Origin: DASXSB01 sp036506275
GTDB lineage: Bacteria > Methylomirabilota > Methylomirabilia > Rokubacteriales > CSP1-6
Reading direction: 5' to 3'
Assembly (NCBI GenBank): GCA_036506275.1
Contig: DASXSB010000039.1
Span: 62,001-126,000, forward strand
DNA: 64,000 nt
In this document: positions 40,519 through 49,338 of the stretch, one piece after another
Numbering within the stretch: position 1 is the first letter of the stretch
How the letters are laid out: every line of letters begins with the position of its first letter
The notes under the pieces: model-generated
Databases searched by the model: none
The model's input: only the letters and a program-made list of their open reading frames with translations
Told to the model about the DNA's origin: nothing
Translations under genes and position numbers: made by a program

Positions 40519-41025
40519 CTATTCGCCGCGGAGCTGCCTTTGCAGCCCGGCAAAGTCGACGATGTCCCAGTGCTCGGCCAGCTTCCCATTTTCGACGCGC
40601 CAGATGTCGATGGTTCGCAGCGTGAAGCGGCGGCCGGTGGGCGCGATATCCAGTAATCGCTGGGTGTGCGTGGCGGAGAAGGTCATGCGGGCGACGACCT
40701 TCTCGCCGGCGATGATCCTGTCCTCGACCCGGGCCTGGACGTCCGGCATGCGGGCGAAGATCCCGCGAAAGTTCTCGATTTGAGCGGCGAGACCGGAGGG
40801 ACTCCGGCCGGAATGCTGGATGTAGGACTCGGTGTGGATGTCGGGAAAGGCGCTCGTGTCGTGCGCGTTCACGGCCGCCACGTACCTCTCGAGGAGCGCC
40901 GCCCCCACCGCCTCCGCCCGCGTGGCGGACGAGCAGTCCTCGGCGGCGCCGGCACCGCCCCTGGGTGCGAGGAACGCGGTCCCGCCCAACATTCCGAGAC
41001 GAAGTACGGCACGTCGGCTGCTCAT
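40519..41025 (-). CDS. exported SnoaL-like (ester cyclase type) protein
   Basis: A 168-residue protein with a leader containing SSRRAVLRLGMLGG and cleavage near GAGAAED. The mature domain is SnoaL-like: LLERYVAAVNAHDTSAFPDI, QIENFRGIFARMPDVQARVE, RMTFSATHTQRLLDIAPTGR and IDIWRVENGKLAEHWDIVD. Polyketide-cyclase-like members of this fold are often of unknown function. First gene of the PadR operon, behind the promoter at 41067-41094. Confidence 0.87.
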   Translation of the reverse strand: MSSRRAVLRLGMLGGTAFLAPRGGAGAAEDCSSATRAEAVGAALLERYVAAVNAHDTSAFPDIHTESYIQHSGRSPSGLAAQIENFRGIFARMPDVQARVEDRIIAGEKVVARMTFSATHTQRLLDIAPTGRRFTLRTIDIWRVENGKLAEHWDIVDFAGLQRQLRGE

Positions 41026-41038
41026 GGCGACCTCCCGT

Positions 41039-41094
41039 TACCTAGCGTGGCTATGCTTGATGCATAACATTACTAGGTATCAGGACCATGTCAA
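41039..41094 (-). promoter_or_regulatory. sigma-70-like promoter with PadR-type operator
   Basis: On the minus strand: TTGACA at 41094-41089, 16 bases, then TAATGT at 41072-41067, 42 bases before the SnoaL-like ATG. The inverted repeat CTAGGTA/TACCTAG lies at 41073-41079 and 41039-41045, one half adjoining the -10 element and the other covering the start region. PadR repressors commonly bind such spaced dyads in their own promoters. The promoter is well supported; the PadR-operator link is inferred. Confidence 0.6.
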
Positions 41095-41147
41095 GAGCCC
41101 CGGGTGTCGAAGCAACCTCCGCGCCGGACCGCCTGATCGAGTCGCTA

Positions 41148-41513
41148 CTACCGGAGTGGAACCACGTCCCCGCGCACGTTCGTCAGAGTGACGACAGCCT
41201 CGTAGCGGGTGTCGTCGAGCGCGAACGACAGGCGGCGCTTGGGCGGATGACTCGTCAGCACGACGGGCCGGTAGTCCACGTCACGTGCATTGAAGCTCAC
41301 CTGCATCCAGCGCGGCACCTCCGTGTCCGCCCGCTGGACCACGCCGTCGAGGATCTTGCGCACCTTCTCGAAGTGGGCCGGACGCGATTGCCGGAGGGTC
41401 TCGAGCGCTCCCGGCGCATCGAGATCGATCGTGGGGCCGAGGCGGGGAGCATCCGCGCCCACGAGAGCGGTCCACAGAGCGACGAGCGCGGCCACGGCCA
41501 ACATGCGTGACAT
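41148..41513 (-). CDS. exported protein of unknown function (121 aa)
   Basis: Signal peptide SRMLAVAALVALWTALVGADA, then a small domain: GALETLRQSRPAHFEKVRKI, WMQVSFNARDVDYRPVVLT and LSFALDDTRYEAVVTLTNV. No family recognised. A repetitive strand pattern at the C-terminus suggests a compact beta domain exposed in the periplasm. It stands alone with weak links to neighbours. Confidence 0.75.
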   Translation of the reverse strand: MSRMLAVAALVALWTALVGADAPRLGPTIDLDAPGALETLRQSRPAHFEKVRKILDGVVQRADTEVPRWMQVSFNARDVDYRPVVLTSHPPKRRLSFALDDTRYEAVVTLTNVRGDVVPLR

Positions 41514-41552
41514 ATCGGTCCCCCGTTCAGAAACGGACCATCGTCTCCATCG

Positions 41553-42614
41553 CTACCGTACCATCCCCCGCGCGGCCACGCGCCAGACCGCCTCCACGCG
41601 GTCGCCGCGGACGCCGTACATCTCGTCCACCATGTTGCTCACCACGCAGCAGTGGTTGGGCACCACGTTCACGACGTCGCCGATCCGCGGGCGCTCGCGA
41701 CACGCGGAGAGATCGACGATGCCGTGCTCCTCGGAGAGGTTCGTAATGCCCGCCTCCGGATACTCCATGAGGTGGCCGTACCCCTTGACCGTGTACTGGT
41801 CGGACGTGAGGACCTTGGTGCCGGCGTCGATGATGGCGCGGGTGGCGGTGGGGCGGCTGACCACGGTGACGCGCACACGCATGGCGCACTGGTCCCAGGT
41901 GGCGGTGCCGGAGGCGACCACCATCACGTCGTTGAAGATGTACGTGCCGGCGCGGTGCTCGGTGAGCATCGGGAAGTCCTGGGCGCGGAAGAGGCTCGGC
42001 GTCCCCCCGCCGGACACGACCGGAACCGGGATGCCGTCCCGCTCGAACAGCTCGAGGGCGCGCGCGAAGAACACGCGCGTGTCCGGCTCGCGGTTGGGAA
42101 ACGTCATCAGCCCCTCGAAGTGCAGGCGCGGGAGCTTGAGCGCGACGTGGGCGAGATCGAGGGCGGCCTCCGGGGTCTGCACGCCCGTGCGCCCGAATCC
42201 GGTGTCGCACTCGATGAGGAAGCGCACGTCGACACCGTGACGCACACCGGCCTCGGACAGCTCGCGCGCGACGACCTCGTTGTCGAGGACTACCGCGAGG
42301 CGCCGCAGCCGCTTGGCGAGCGCCATGAGCCGTTCCGTCTTCTGGCGGCCGAGGACGTTGTACGTGAGCAGCACGTCGTCGGCGACGCCGGCGTCGGCGA
42401 AGACCTCGACTTCGCCGAGCTTCTGACACGTGATGCCGATCGCGCCCGCCTCCATCTGCAGCTTGCCGAGGGCGGGGATCTTGTGTGTCTTGATGTGCGG
42501 GCGATTGGCGATGCCGTGCCGCGCCAGGTGATCCTGCACGCGGCGGATGTTGTCCTCCATCACGTCGAGGCGGATGGTCACAGCGGGCGTCTCGAGGTCG
42601 GTGACGAGTTTCAT
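41553..42614 (-). CDS. DSD1/D-threonine-aldolase-type PLP enzyme
   Basis: A 353-residue fold-type III enzyme (alanine racemase N-terminal barrel). The PLP Lys lies in RPHIKTHK (about Lys42). The C-terminal metal site PNHCCVVSNMVDEMYGVRGD has the His-x-Cys arrangement of D-serine dehydratases/D-threonine aldolases that use a divalent metal. Members cleave or dehydrate D-beta-hydroxy amino acids. It sits first-in-line behind a Dpp-type importer operon on the same strand, 10 bases from the permease stop, so the imported ligand may contain D-amino acids (inference). Confidence 0.9.
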   Translation of the reverse strand: MKLVTDLETPAVTIRLDVMEDNIRRVQDHLARHGIANRPHIKTHKIPALGKLQMEAGAIGITCQKLGEVEVFADAGVADDVLLTYNVLGRQKTERLMALAKRLRRLAVVLDNEVVARELSEAGVRHGVDVRFLIECDTGFGRTGVQTPEAALDLAHVALKLPRLHFEGLMTFPNREPDTRVFFARALELFERDGIPVPVVSGGGTPSLFRAQDFPMLTEHRAGTYIFNDVMVVASGTATWDQCAMRVRVTVVSRPTATRAIIDAGTKVLTSDQYTVKGYGHLMEYPEAGITNLSEEHGIVDLSACRERPRIGDVVNVVPNHCCVVSNMVDEMYGVRGDRVEAVWRVAARGMVR

Positions 42615-42624
42615 GGGTCTCCGT

Positions 42625-43566
42625 TCATGCGGCGCCGGCGGTTGACGTGGCGCTCGCGGCGGAGGAGGCGCCGGCGGCCGACGTTCGGGCGCGTCCGGAG
42701 CCGGTGACCAGGCGCAGGAACGCCGGCGACAGGCGTGGATCGAGCGTGTCGCGGATGCCGTCGCCGAGCAGGTTGAACGCGAGCACGGTGACGGTGATGG
42801 CGAGACCGGGAAAGAGGACCAGCCACCACGGAGGCACGAGGGCGGTGATGGAGTCTGCGAGCATGTTGCCCCACGTCGGCGTCGGCGGCGGGATACCGAC
42901 GCCGAGGAACCCGAGCGCGGCCTCGATGACGATGGCGACGCCGAGATGCGTGGTCGCGAGCACCAGGTACGGGGCCACGCACTGGGGAAGGACGTGGAAG
43001 ATCATGATGCGCGGCGCCGACGCCCCGCTCGCGCGCCCCGCCTCCACGTACGCCATCTCGCGGATGGAGAGGGCCACCGAGCGGATGACGCGTCCGCCGA
43101 ACGGGATGCGGGTGACGGCGATGGCGAAGATCACCGAGATCAGTCCGGTTCCGATCGCCATCGAGATGGCCATGGCGAGGATGAGGTCCGGGAACGACTG
43201 GAGGACTTCCATGATGCGCTGGCTGACGAGGTCGAAGCGCCCGCGCAGATAGCCGCACGCGAGACCCCACACGGAGCCGACGGTGGTGCCGAGGAGCACC
43301 GCCGAGAACGCCACGAAGAGCGACGTGCGTGCGCCGTAGATCACGCGGCTCAGGGTGTCGCGGCCGACCTGGTCGGTGCCGAAGAGGCTCTGAGCATCGG
43401 GCGGCTTGGTCATGCGCCGGAAGTCCGCCTTGAGCGGGTCCCGGGGCGCCAGCAGCGGCGCCGCCACCGCCATGAAGATGATGGCGAGGCCCACGAGGCC
43501 ACCGACCGCGGCCAGCGTGTTGCGGCGGGTGAAGCGGACCAGCTCGCCCAGAACCGCGCCCATCAT
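42625..43566 (-). CDS. dipeptide-type ABC permease (DppC-like)
   Basis: A 313-residue permease of the peptide/nickel class: N-terminal RRNTLAAVGGLVGLAIIFMAVAAPL, then SLFGTDQVGRDTLSRVIYGARTSL, and the EAA loop YVEAGRASGASAPRIMIFHVLPQ. An Ala/Ser/Thr-rich C-terminal tail of about 30 residues is unusual. Start ATG 43566 overlaps the DppB-like stop. No DppD/DppF ATPase is encoded nearby. Confidence 0.93.
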   Translation of the reverse strand: MMGAVLGELVRFTRRNTLAAVGGLVGLAIIFMAVAAPLLAPRDPLKADFRRMTKPPDAQSLFGTDQVGRDTLSRVIYGARTSLFVAFSAVLLGTTVGSVWGLACGYLRGRFDLVSQRIMEVLQSFPDLILAMAISMAIGTGLISVIFAIAVTRIPFGGRVIRSVALSIREMAYVEAGRASGASAPRIMIFHVLPQCVAPYLVLATTHLGVAIVIEAALGFLGVGIPPPTPTWGNMLADSITALVPPWWLVLFPGLAITVTVLAFNLLGDGIRDTLDPRLSPAFLRLVTGSGRARTSAAGASSAASATSTAGAA

Positions 43567-44519
43567 CCGTACCGGATGCGCGGGTCGAGCCACGCGTAAC
43601 TGAGATCGACGAGGACATTGATGATCACGAAGATCGACGCGTACAGGAGCACGAGGTTCTGGACCACGATGATGTCGCGCTCGATGACGGCGGTGACGAG
43701 CGCGCGCCCGAGGCCGGGCACGCCGAACGCCTGCTCGACGGCGACGGAGCCGCCGAGGACGAAGCCGAGGAGCACGCCGGAGATGGTGATGACGGGCAAG
43801 AGCGCGTTGGGCAGCGCGTGGCGGAACACGACGCGCCCTTCGCGGACGCCCTTCGCCCGCGCCGTCCTCACGAAATCCTCGCCGATGATCTCGAGGAGAC
43901 AGGACCGGGACATCCGCGCGATGTAGGCGCCCTGCGCGAACCCGAGCACGAGGGCGGGACCGATGACGATCTGGAAGTTCTGCCACGGGTTTTCCCAGAG
44001 GTGGACGATCACGATCGGCGCCTTGTAGCCGAACCAGAAGAGCAGCGCGAGGACGATGAGCATGCCGAGCCAGAAACCGGGAATGGCGATGAAGAGCACG
44101 GAGAGCGTGCGCGCAACGCCGTCGGGGACGCTGTTGGGTCGAAAGGCGCTCAGGATACCGACCGGCAATCCCACCAGCCACGAGATCACGAGGGCGAGGA
44201 GCCCGATCTCCGCGCTGATGGGTCCGCGATGCCGGATGAGCTCGGCCACGGTATCGCCGCGGAAGAACGAGCGGCCGAGGCGGCCGGCGCCGATGTCGAC
44301 GAGCCACCGGCCGTACTGAAGGGGGAGGGGATCGCTGAGGCCGAGGTCGGCCATGATCCGCACGCGGTCGGCGGGTGACATGCGGGCGTGGCCCTCGACG
44401 CCGAGGATCGCCACCAGCGGATCACCGGGGAGGATCCGGAGGACGACGAAGATGATGAGCGACACGCCGAGCAGCGTACCGGCCGCGTACGCCGCCCGGC
44501 GGGCAAGATACTTCCGCAC
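43563..44519 (-). CDS. dipeptide-type ABC permease (DppB-like)
   Basis: A 318-residue permease, six spans: YLARRAAYAAGTLLGVSLIIFVVLR with LPGDP, the periplasmic LGLSDPLPLQYGRWL, and the EAA loop DFVRTARAKGVREGRVVFRHALPN. Start GTG 44519. It lies 15 bases after the binding-protein gene and forms the channel with the DppC-like protein. Confidence 0.93.
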   Translation of the reverse strand: MRKYLARRAAYAAGTLLGVSLIIFVVLRILPGDPLVAILGVEGHARMSPADRVRIMADLGLSDPLPLQYGRWLVDIGAGRLGRSFFRGDTVAELIRHRGPISAEIGLLALVISWLVGLPVGILSAFRPNSVPDGVARTLSVLFIAIPGFWLGMLIVLALLFWFGYKAPIVIVHLWENPWQNFQIVIGPALVLGFAQGAYIARMSRSCLLEIIGEDFVRTARAKGVREGRVVFRHALPNALLPVITISGVLLGFVLGGSVAVEQAFGVPGLGRALVTAVIERDIIVVQNLVLLYASIFVIINVLVDLSYAWLDPRIRYG

Positions 44520-44534
44520 GCTCGCGGGGCCGGC

Positions 44535-46208
44535 TCAGGTCTGGGCGACCCAGACCTGATCCCAGCGCACCACGTCGTAGATCCCGAAGTACGTCGACGG
44601 GTTCTGGCCGCGGACCTTGTTGTACCAGGCGTCGTAGATCTGCTCGTACGCGACCGGGATCAGCGGCGGATCCTGCTCCAGGATGTCCTCCGCCTTGCGC
44701 ACGAGCGATTTGCGCTTGGTGTCGTCCAGCTCGCGCTCGATCTGGTTGGCGAGGTCGTGGAAGCCCGGGTTCGTCCAGCGTGAATAGTTCTGCGGTCCGT
44801 CCTTGCCGTACCACGCGCTGAAGTAGTCGGACGGATCCATGAGGGTGGAGACGATGGCGCTGATGGCGAGGTCGAAGTTGCCGGCCTGCGCCTCGTCGAA
44901 CCACACCGACGTCTGCACCACGCGCAGGTTGGTGTCGATGTTGAGGTGTTCCTTGAGCATGGCCTGGATCGCCACCGCCCACAGCTTGAAGGTCGCGATG
45001 TCGCGCACGACGAAATCGAGGTTGCGGATTCCGTTGGCGTACCCCGCTTCCTTCATCAGCCGCTTCGCTTCCTGCACGGCCGGCTTCACGTCGCGCTGGT
45101 AGCCGAGGCGTTTCTCCAGCTCCGCCCGCGGTGTCGAGAAGTCGTGGAACGGGTAGACGAATCCGCCGACCTGCATGGGCGCCGTGTCCTTCACGACCTC
45201 CACGAGCGTGGGGCGGTCCATGGCGAGGTGGATGGCGCGCCTCACGCGCGGGTCCGCGAGCGGCTTCTTGTTCATGTTGGTCCAGAACGCCTGGATCACG
45301 CTCTGGTTGAAGGCGGCCGCCGTCACCCCCTGCATCTCCTTCGCTTTCCGCCAGGAGACGGGATCGAGCAACCGGGCGTAGTCGACCTTACCGGAGAGGA
45401 AGGAGGCGCCGAGCTCCGGCGAGAACGGCATCATGTGGTAGATCTCGAGCCGGTCGACGTAGGGGAGCCCCTTGTTCCAGTAGTTGGGGTTCCGCTCCAT
45501 GACCCAGAGCTCCTTGTCCTTCCGCGACACGTGGCGGAAGGGCCCGGTGCCGGGATAGTTCATCACCTGGCGCAGGTTGCCCTGGTTCTCCTCGAGCGTC
45601 TTCTTCCGCACGATGATGTTCCAGCCGCTCGCGAAGGCGCCGAGCATGAACGCCTTCGGCCGCGCCTCCGTCATCCGGAACTCGATCTTGTGGGGATCGA
45701 CGACCACGATGTCGCCCACCGTCGCGAAGAGCGGCGTGCGCGGGATGACGACGCCCTTCGGCGGCCGCGCGATGCGCTCGTACGTCGCCTTCACGTCTTC
45801 CGCCGTGAAATCGGCGCCGTCGTGGAACTTCACGCCCTTGCGGAGGTGGAAGGTGTAGACCTTGCCGTCCCGCGAGATCTCGTACTTCCAGGCGAGGTCG
45901 GGGATGATCGTCTGTCCGTCCTTCGGATGACGCCGCAGGAGCGTGTCGTACATCGGGCTCTGGGGACCGATGTTGGCGACCGTTCCCGACTGATGCACGT
46001 CGAAGTGGGCGGGCGCGTTGTGGACGGCGTAGCGCAGCGTGCCGCCGTGCTTGGCGGCGGGGTCGACGCCGATCGGGGACGCTGTTTCCTGCGCGCCCGC
46101 CCGCGTGTGGAAGACGGCGGGCGTGATGGCGACTCCGCCCGCGATGCCGGCGGCGCGGAGGAACGAGCGACGGGTCAAGGGTGCGTGCGACGGGCGCTGG
46201 GTCGACAT
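44535..46208 (-). CDS. peptide-type ABC substrate-binding protein (family 5), Tat-exported
   Basis: A 557-residue binding protein serving the DppBC-like permeases. The leader has a twin-arginine motif LTRRSFLRAAGIAGG. Family features: LRYAVHNAPAHFDVHQSGTV, KGVKFHDGADFTAEDVKATYE, GTGPFRHVSRKDKELWVMER and NPNYWNKGLPYVDRLE. GGGAGGT precedes ATG 46208. It shares a divergent 143-base promoter region with the lactonase gene. Confidence 0.93.
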   Translation of the reverse strand: MSTQRPSHAPLTRRSFLRAAGIAGGVAITPAVFHTRAGAQETASPIGVDPAAKHGGTLRYAVHNAPAHFDVHQSGTVANIGPQSPMYDTLLRRHPKDGQTIIPDLAWKYEISRDGKVYTFHLRKGVKFHDGADFTAEDVKATYERIARPPKGVVIPRTPLFATVGDIVVVDPHKIEFRMTEARPKAFMLGAFASGWNIIVRKKTLEENQGNLRQVMNYPGTGPFRHVSRKDKELWVMERNPNYWNKGLPYVDRLEIYHMMPFSPELGASFLSGKVDYARLLDPVSWRKAKEMQGVTAAAFNQSVIQAFWTNMNKKPLADPRVRRAIHLAMDRPTLVEVVKDTAPMQVGGFVYPFHDFSTPRAELEKRLGYQRDVKPAVQEAKRLMKEAGYANGIRNLDFVVRDIATFKLWAVAIQAMLKEHLNIDTNLRVVQTSVWFDEAQAGNFDLAISAIVSTLMDPSDYFSAWYGKDGPQNYSRWTNPGFHDLANQIERELDDTKRKSLVRKAEDILEQDPPLIPVAYEQIYDAWYNKVRGQNPSTYFGIYDVVRWDQVWVAQT

Positions 46209-46351
46209 TCCGACCTCCCTGTATGAGGCGACGGCCACGACGGATGTTCGGGGATGGTCGGTGAAGGGGCGCGCGGTGTCAAGCCCACCCCGGGCCGGCG
46301 TTGTAGACTACGACCCGCACCGCATGGCGAACGACTCGGGAGAGGGTGGCG

Positions 46352-47125
46352 ATGATGATGCACGTGTACGCGCTCTGCACCGGCCGGATCGAGCTGGACC
46401 GCGCCAGCATGCTGTCCGACCTCGCGCCCGGGCAGCCGTGGACGGTGCCGGTGCTCAGCTTCCTCGTCGATCATCCGCGCGGCAAGCTCCTGTTCGATAC
46501 GGGGGTGCATCGCCAGGCGCGTCTCGATCCGCTCACCCGCCTCGGCGCCGAGCGCATGAAGCGCTTGACCGTGAAGTCCCAGGCGGGCGAGGACGTGGTG
46601 CCCCAGCTCGCGCGACTCGGCGTGACGCCGGACGACGTCCGCTACGTGGCCAACTCCCACCTCCACTTCGATCACTGCGGGGGCAACGAGTTCTTTCCCC
46701 GCGCGACTTTTTTCGTGCAGCGCCCGGAGCTGGAGGCGGCCCGCCGGCCCGGGTTCGTCCCGAGCTACAGCCCGAGCCCGATCGACTTCGATCACGCGCT
46801 CGACTACCGGCTTCTCGATGGCGAGCACGACGTCTTCGGTGACGGGACGGTCGTTCTCTTCCCGACGTACGGCCACACGCCCGGGCATCAGTCGCTGCTG
46901 GTGCGCGCGGGCAAGGAGATGGTGGTGTGCGCGTCGGACGCCTGCTACACGCGCGAGAACATGGACCGTGACGTGCTGCCGAAGATCCTCTGGGATCCCA
47001 CCGTCATGCGCGACTCGCTCGCCGCCCTCCGGAAGCTGCGCGACCAGACCGGCGCCACGATGTTCTACGGCCACGATCCCGCGCAGTGGGAGGCGACGCC
47101 GCCCGCTCCGACGCCGGTGATCTGA
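46352..47125 (+). CDS. metallo-beta-lactamase-fold lactonase (AHL lactonase type)
   Basis: A 257-residue dizinc hydrolase. The metal motif HLHFDHCGG follows VANS; further ligands are His in TYGHTPGHQSLL, Asp in CASDACYT and His in MFYGHDP. The N-terminal MHVYALCTGRIELDR and the long loop are like AttM/AiiA-type N-acyl-homoserine lactonases, but the fold covers other lactonases too. Start ATG 46352, preceded by GGGAGAGGG. Followed by the dioxygenase gene after 21 bases. Confidence 0.88.
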   Translation: MMMHVYALCTGRIELDRASMLSDLAPGQPWTVPVLSFLVDHPRGKLLFDTGVHRQARLDPLTRLGAERMKRLTVKSQAGEDVVPQLARLGVTPDDVRYVANSHLHFDHCGGNEFFPRATFFVQRPELEAARRPGFVPSYSPSPIDFDHALDYRLLDGEHDVFGDGTVVLFPTYGHTPGHQSLLVRAGKEMVVCASDACYTRENMDRDVLPKILWDPTVMRDSLAALRKLRDQTGATMFYGHDPAQWEATPPAPTPVI

Positions 47126-47146
47126 ACAACGCGGGAGGATTGCGTC

Positions 47147-48028
47147 ATGGCTGTCATCGCTCGCCAGATCGGTCCCTGCTTCGCCGCCGAGGTCGAGGGC
47201 ATCGACATGACCCGGCCCCTCGGCCCCGACGAGGTGGCGGCGATTCACGCCGGCATGGATCGGTACGCGGTGCTGGTGTTCCACGACCAGCGGATCGACG
47301 ACGAGCAGCAGCTCGCTTTCACGCACAGCCTGGGTGAGATCGAGCATGCGATCGGCACCAGCCTGCGCGCTCCCGACGAATACCGGCTACCCACGACGTT
47401 CGCCGACGTGTCGAACCTCGACCAGCACAACCAGGTGTTCGCCCGGGACGACCGCCGGCGTCTGTTCGCGCTCGGCAACCGGTTGTGGCACTCCGACAGC
47501 TCGTTCAAAGCGGTCCCCGCCAAGTACTCGCTCCTGCACGCGCGCAGCGTGCCCTCGAAGGGCGGCAACACCGAGTTCGCGTACATGGTGGCCGCCTACG
47601 ACACCCTCGACGACGAGACGAGGGCGCAGGTCGAGGACCTCATCTGCGAACACTCGCAGATCTTCTCCCGCCAGCAGCTCGGGTTCACCGATTTCACCGA
47701 CGACGAGCGGGCGCGCTTCCGACCGGTGCGGCAGCGCCTGGTGCGGACGCATCCCGTGACCGGTCGCAAGTCGCTCTATCTGTCCTCCCATGCCGGAAGC
47801 ATCGTCGGCTGGCCGGTGCCGGAGGCGCGCGCGTTCCTGCGCGACCTCGTCGAGCACGCCACCCAGCGCCAGTTCGTCTATGCGCACCGGTGGCGCGTCG
47901 GCGATCTCGTGATGTGGGACAACCGCCAGACCATGCACCGCGCCCGTCCGTTCCCGGCGCACGAGCCGCGCGACATGCGGCGGACCACGCTCGTCGGCGA
48001 CGGCCCCACGGTGGCGCAGGCGGCTTGA
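47147..48028 (+). CDS. TauD/TfdA-family 2-oxoglutarate-dependent dioxygenase
   Basis: A 293-residue Fe(II)/2-oxoglutarate oxygenase. Iron ligands: His and Asp in LWHSDSSFKAVP and the distal His in DNRQTMHRARPF; the Arg for 2-oxoglutarate is in DMRRTTLVGDGP. Overall it looks like TfdA (2,4-D dioxygenase) and alkylsulfatase relatives. In an operon with the lactonase; substrate unknown. Confidence 0.93.
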   Translation: MAVIARQIGPCFAAEVEGIDMTRPLGPDEVAAIHAGMDRYAVLVFHDQRIDDEQQLAFTHSLGEIEHAIGTSLRAPDEYRLPTTFADVSNLDQHNQVFARDDRRRLFALGNRLWHSDSSFKAVPAKYSLLHARSVPSKGGNTEFAYMVAAYDTLDDETRAQVEDLICEHSQIFSRQQLGFTDFTDDERARFRPVRQRLVRTHPVTGRKSLYLSSHAGSIVGWPVPEARAFLRDLVEHATQRQFVYAHRWRVGDLVMWDNRQTMHRARPFPAHEPRDMRRTTLVGDGPTVAQAA

Positions 48029-48083
48029 CAACCGCCGGGGACCTCGGTAATCAGCGGGGATACCGGCCAGGGGGGGTGAGCGC

Positions 48084-48143
48084 ATGGCGAAGGGCAAGAG
48101 CATGCAGAAGGAGAAGAAGAAGCCAAAGCAGAAAAAGAGCTAA
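48084..48143 (+). CDS. 19-aa lysine-rich mini-protein
   Basis: ATG, 19 codons, TAA: MAKGKSMQKEKKKPKQKKS. A GGGGGGTGAG ribosome site precedes it, and the CBS gene follows 16 bases after the stop. Very small Lys-rich proteins beginning MAKG and rich in KEKKKPK are widespread in Proteobacteria as hypothetical genes. Net charge near +10 suggests nucleic-acid or ribosome association (inference). Confidence 0.6.
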   Translation: MAKGKSMQKEKKKPKQKKS

Positions 48144-48159
48144 CGCGGAGGTACGAGCC

Positions 48160-48591
48160 ATGACCCTTCGAGACATTCTGGGGATCAAGGGTTCGCAGGT
48201 TCACACCATCGGCCCCGATCAGACTGTTTTGGAGGCGGTCGCTCTCCTCGTCGAGCACCGCATCGGCGCTCTCCTCGTGCAGGACGGCGCCGGCGCGGTG
48301 GCGGGGATCATCAGCGAGCGCGACGTGCTGCGACAGTGCCAGCACCACGGCGCTGAGCTCGGCCGCCTCCGTGTCCGGGAGGTCATGACCCCGGACCTCA
48401 TCGTGTGCGGTCTCGCCGACGACGTCGAGCACGCGATGGGACTGGTGACGAAGCACCGCGTGCGTCACCTCCCTGTCATGGACGAGGGCCAGGTAGCCGG
48501 CATGATCTCGATCGGCGACCTCGTCAAGGCGTGCCTCGACGAGGCGCAGTCCGAGAACGTGATGCTGAAGGAGTACATCACCGGTCGCTGA
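48160..48591 (+). CDS. CBS-domain-pair protein
   Basis: A 143-residue protein consisting of two CBS motifs: HTIGPDQTVLEAVALLVEHR, GIISERDVLRQC, then VREVMTPDLIVCGL, LPVMDEGQVAGMISIGDLVK. Stand-alone CBS pairs bind adenosyl ligands and act as energy sensors. ATG 48160 chosen because it directly precedes the fold. Preceded by the 19-aa gene, likely one transcript. Confidence 0.93.
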   Translation: MTLRDILGIKGSQVHTIGPDQTVLEAVALLVEHRIGALLVQDGAGAVAGIISERDVLRQCQHHGAELGRLRVREVMTPDLIVCGLADDVEHAMGLVTKHRVRHLPVMDEGQVAGMISIGDLVKACLDEAQSENVMLKEYITGR

Positions 48592-48711
48592 GCCGCCGCG
48601 GGAACGCCATCCGGCGCACCGCCGCGCACCAGGCCGGCGTAGAGCGCGTGGCGCACCGTATCGTGCGCGGCACGTTGAGCACCACCGCCCTGTGTGAGTA
48701 GAGTCAAACGC

Positions 48712-49287
48712 ATGGCGAGGACACCGCTGACCGTCCGGCGCTGGAAGCGTGTCGAATACGACCGCCTCGTCGCGCTGGGCGCCTTCGACAACGACCCCAT
48801 CGAGCTCATCGGCGGCCAGCTTATCGTCGCCGAGCCGAAGGGGACGTATCACACCGCCTCGCTTGGCTCGGCGGAATACGCCGTCAGGGCAACCCTCCCG
48901 CCTGGCTGGATGGTGAGGACCCAGGCACCGCTGTGGCTCGATGATGAATCAGAGCCGGAGCCGGACCTCGCCGTGGTCCCCGGACGTCCCACCGATTATC
49001 GCGACGCGCACCCCGTACGGCCGCCTCTCGTCATCGAGGTGGCGGAAACAAGCCTTCGGTTCGACCGACGAGAGAAGGGCAGTCTCTACGCGCGGGCGGG
49101 GATCGAAGAGTACTGGATCGTCAACATCGTCGACCGCGTCCTCGAGGTCTACCGCGATCCCGGCCCCGACCCAGCCGCCGTCTACGGCTCGCGATATCGA
49201 GCCCTGACGGTGTTCGAGCCTCGAGACGTCGTGACGCCGCTCGCCTTCCCGCAGAGCCGCATCGCCGTCGCCGACCTCCTGCCGTAG
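48712..49287 (+). CDS. Uma2-family PD-(D/E)XK endonuclease-like protein
   Basis: A protein of about 191 residues of the Uma2/DUF820 family. YDRLVALGAF, PIELIGGQLIVAEPKGTYH, EPDLAVVPG, then LVIEVAETSLRFDRREKGSLYARAGIEEYWIVNI, the last containing the acidic and Lys residues of the nuclease fold. Function in the cell is unknown; these genes are abundant in soil bacteria and cyanobacteria. A GTG at 48694 could add six residues. Confidence 0.9.
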   Translation: MARTPLTVRRWKRVEYDRLVALGAFDNDPIELIGGQLIVAEPKGTYHTASLGSAEYAVRATLPPGWMVRTQAPLWLDDESEPEPDLAVVPGRPTDYRDAHPVRPPLVIEVAETSLRFDRREKGSLYARAGIEEYWIVNIVDRVLEVYRDPGPDPAAVYGSRYRALTVFEPRDVVTPLAFPQSRIAVADLLP

Positions 49288-49338
49288 CGACCGGCCGCGG
49301 CTTGACTCTGGGCGTGGGCTGCCGCAGGCTCGGGGGCC

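Noticed and set aside
46352..48028. Lactonase plus TauD-type dioxygenase as a quorum-quenching or herbicide-degradation cassette
   Set aside because: Both families are broad and no transporter, regulator or signal synthase is linked; the specific pathway would be a guess.
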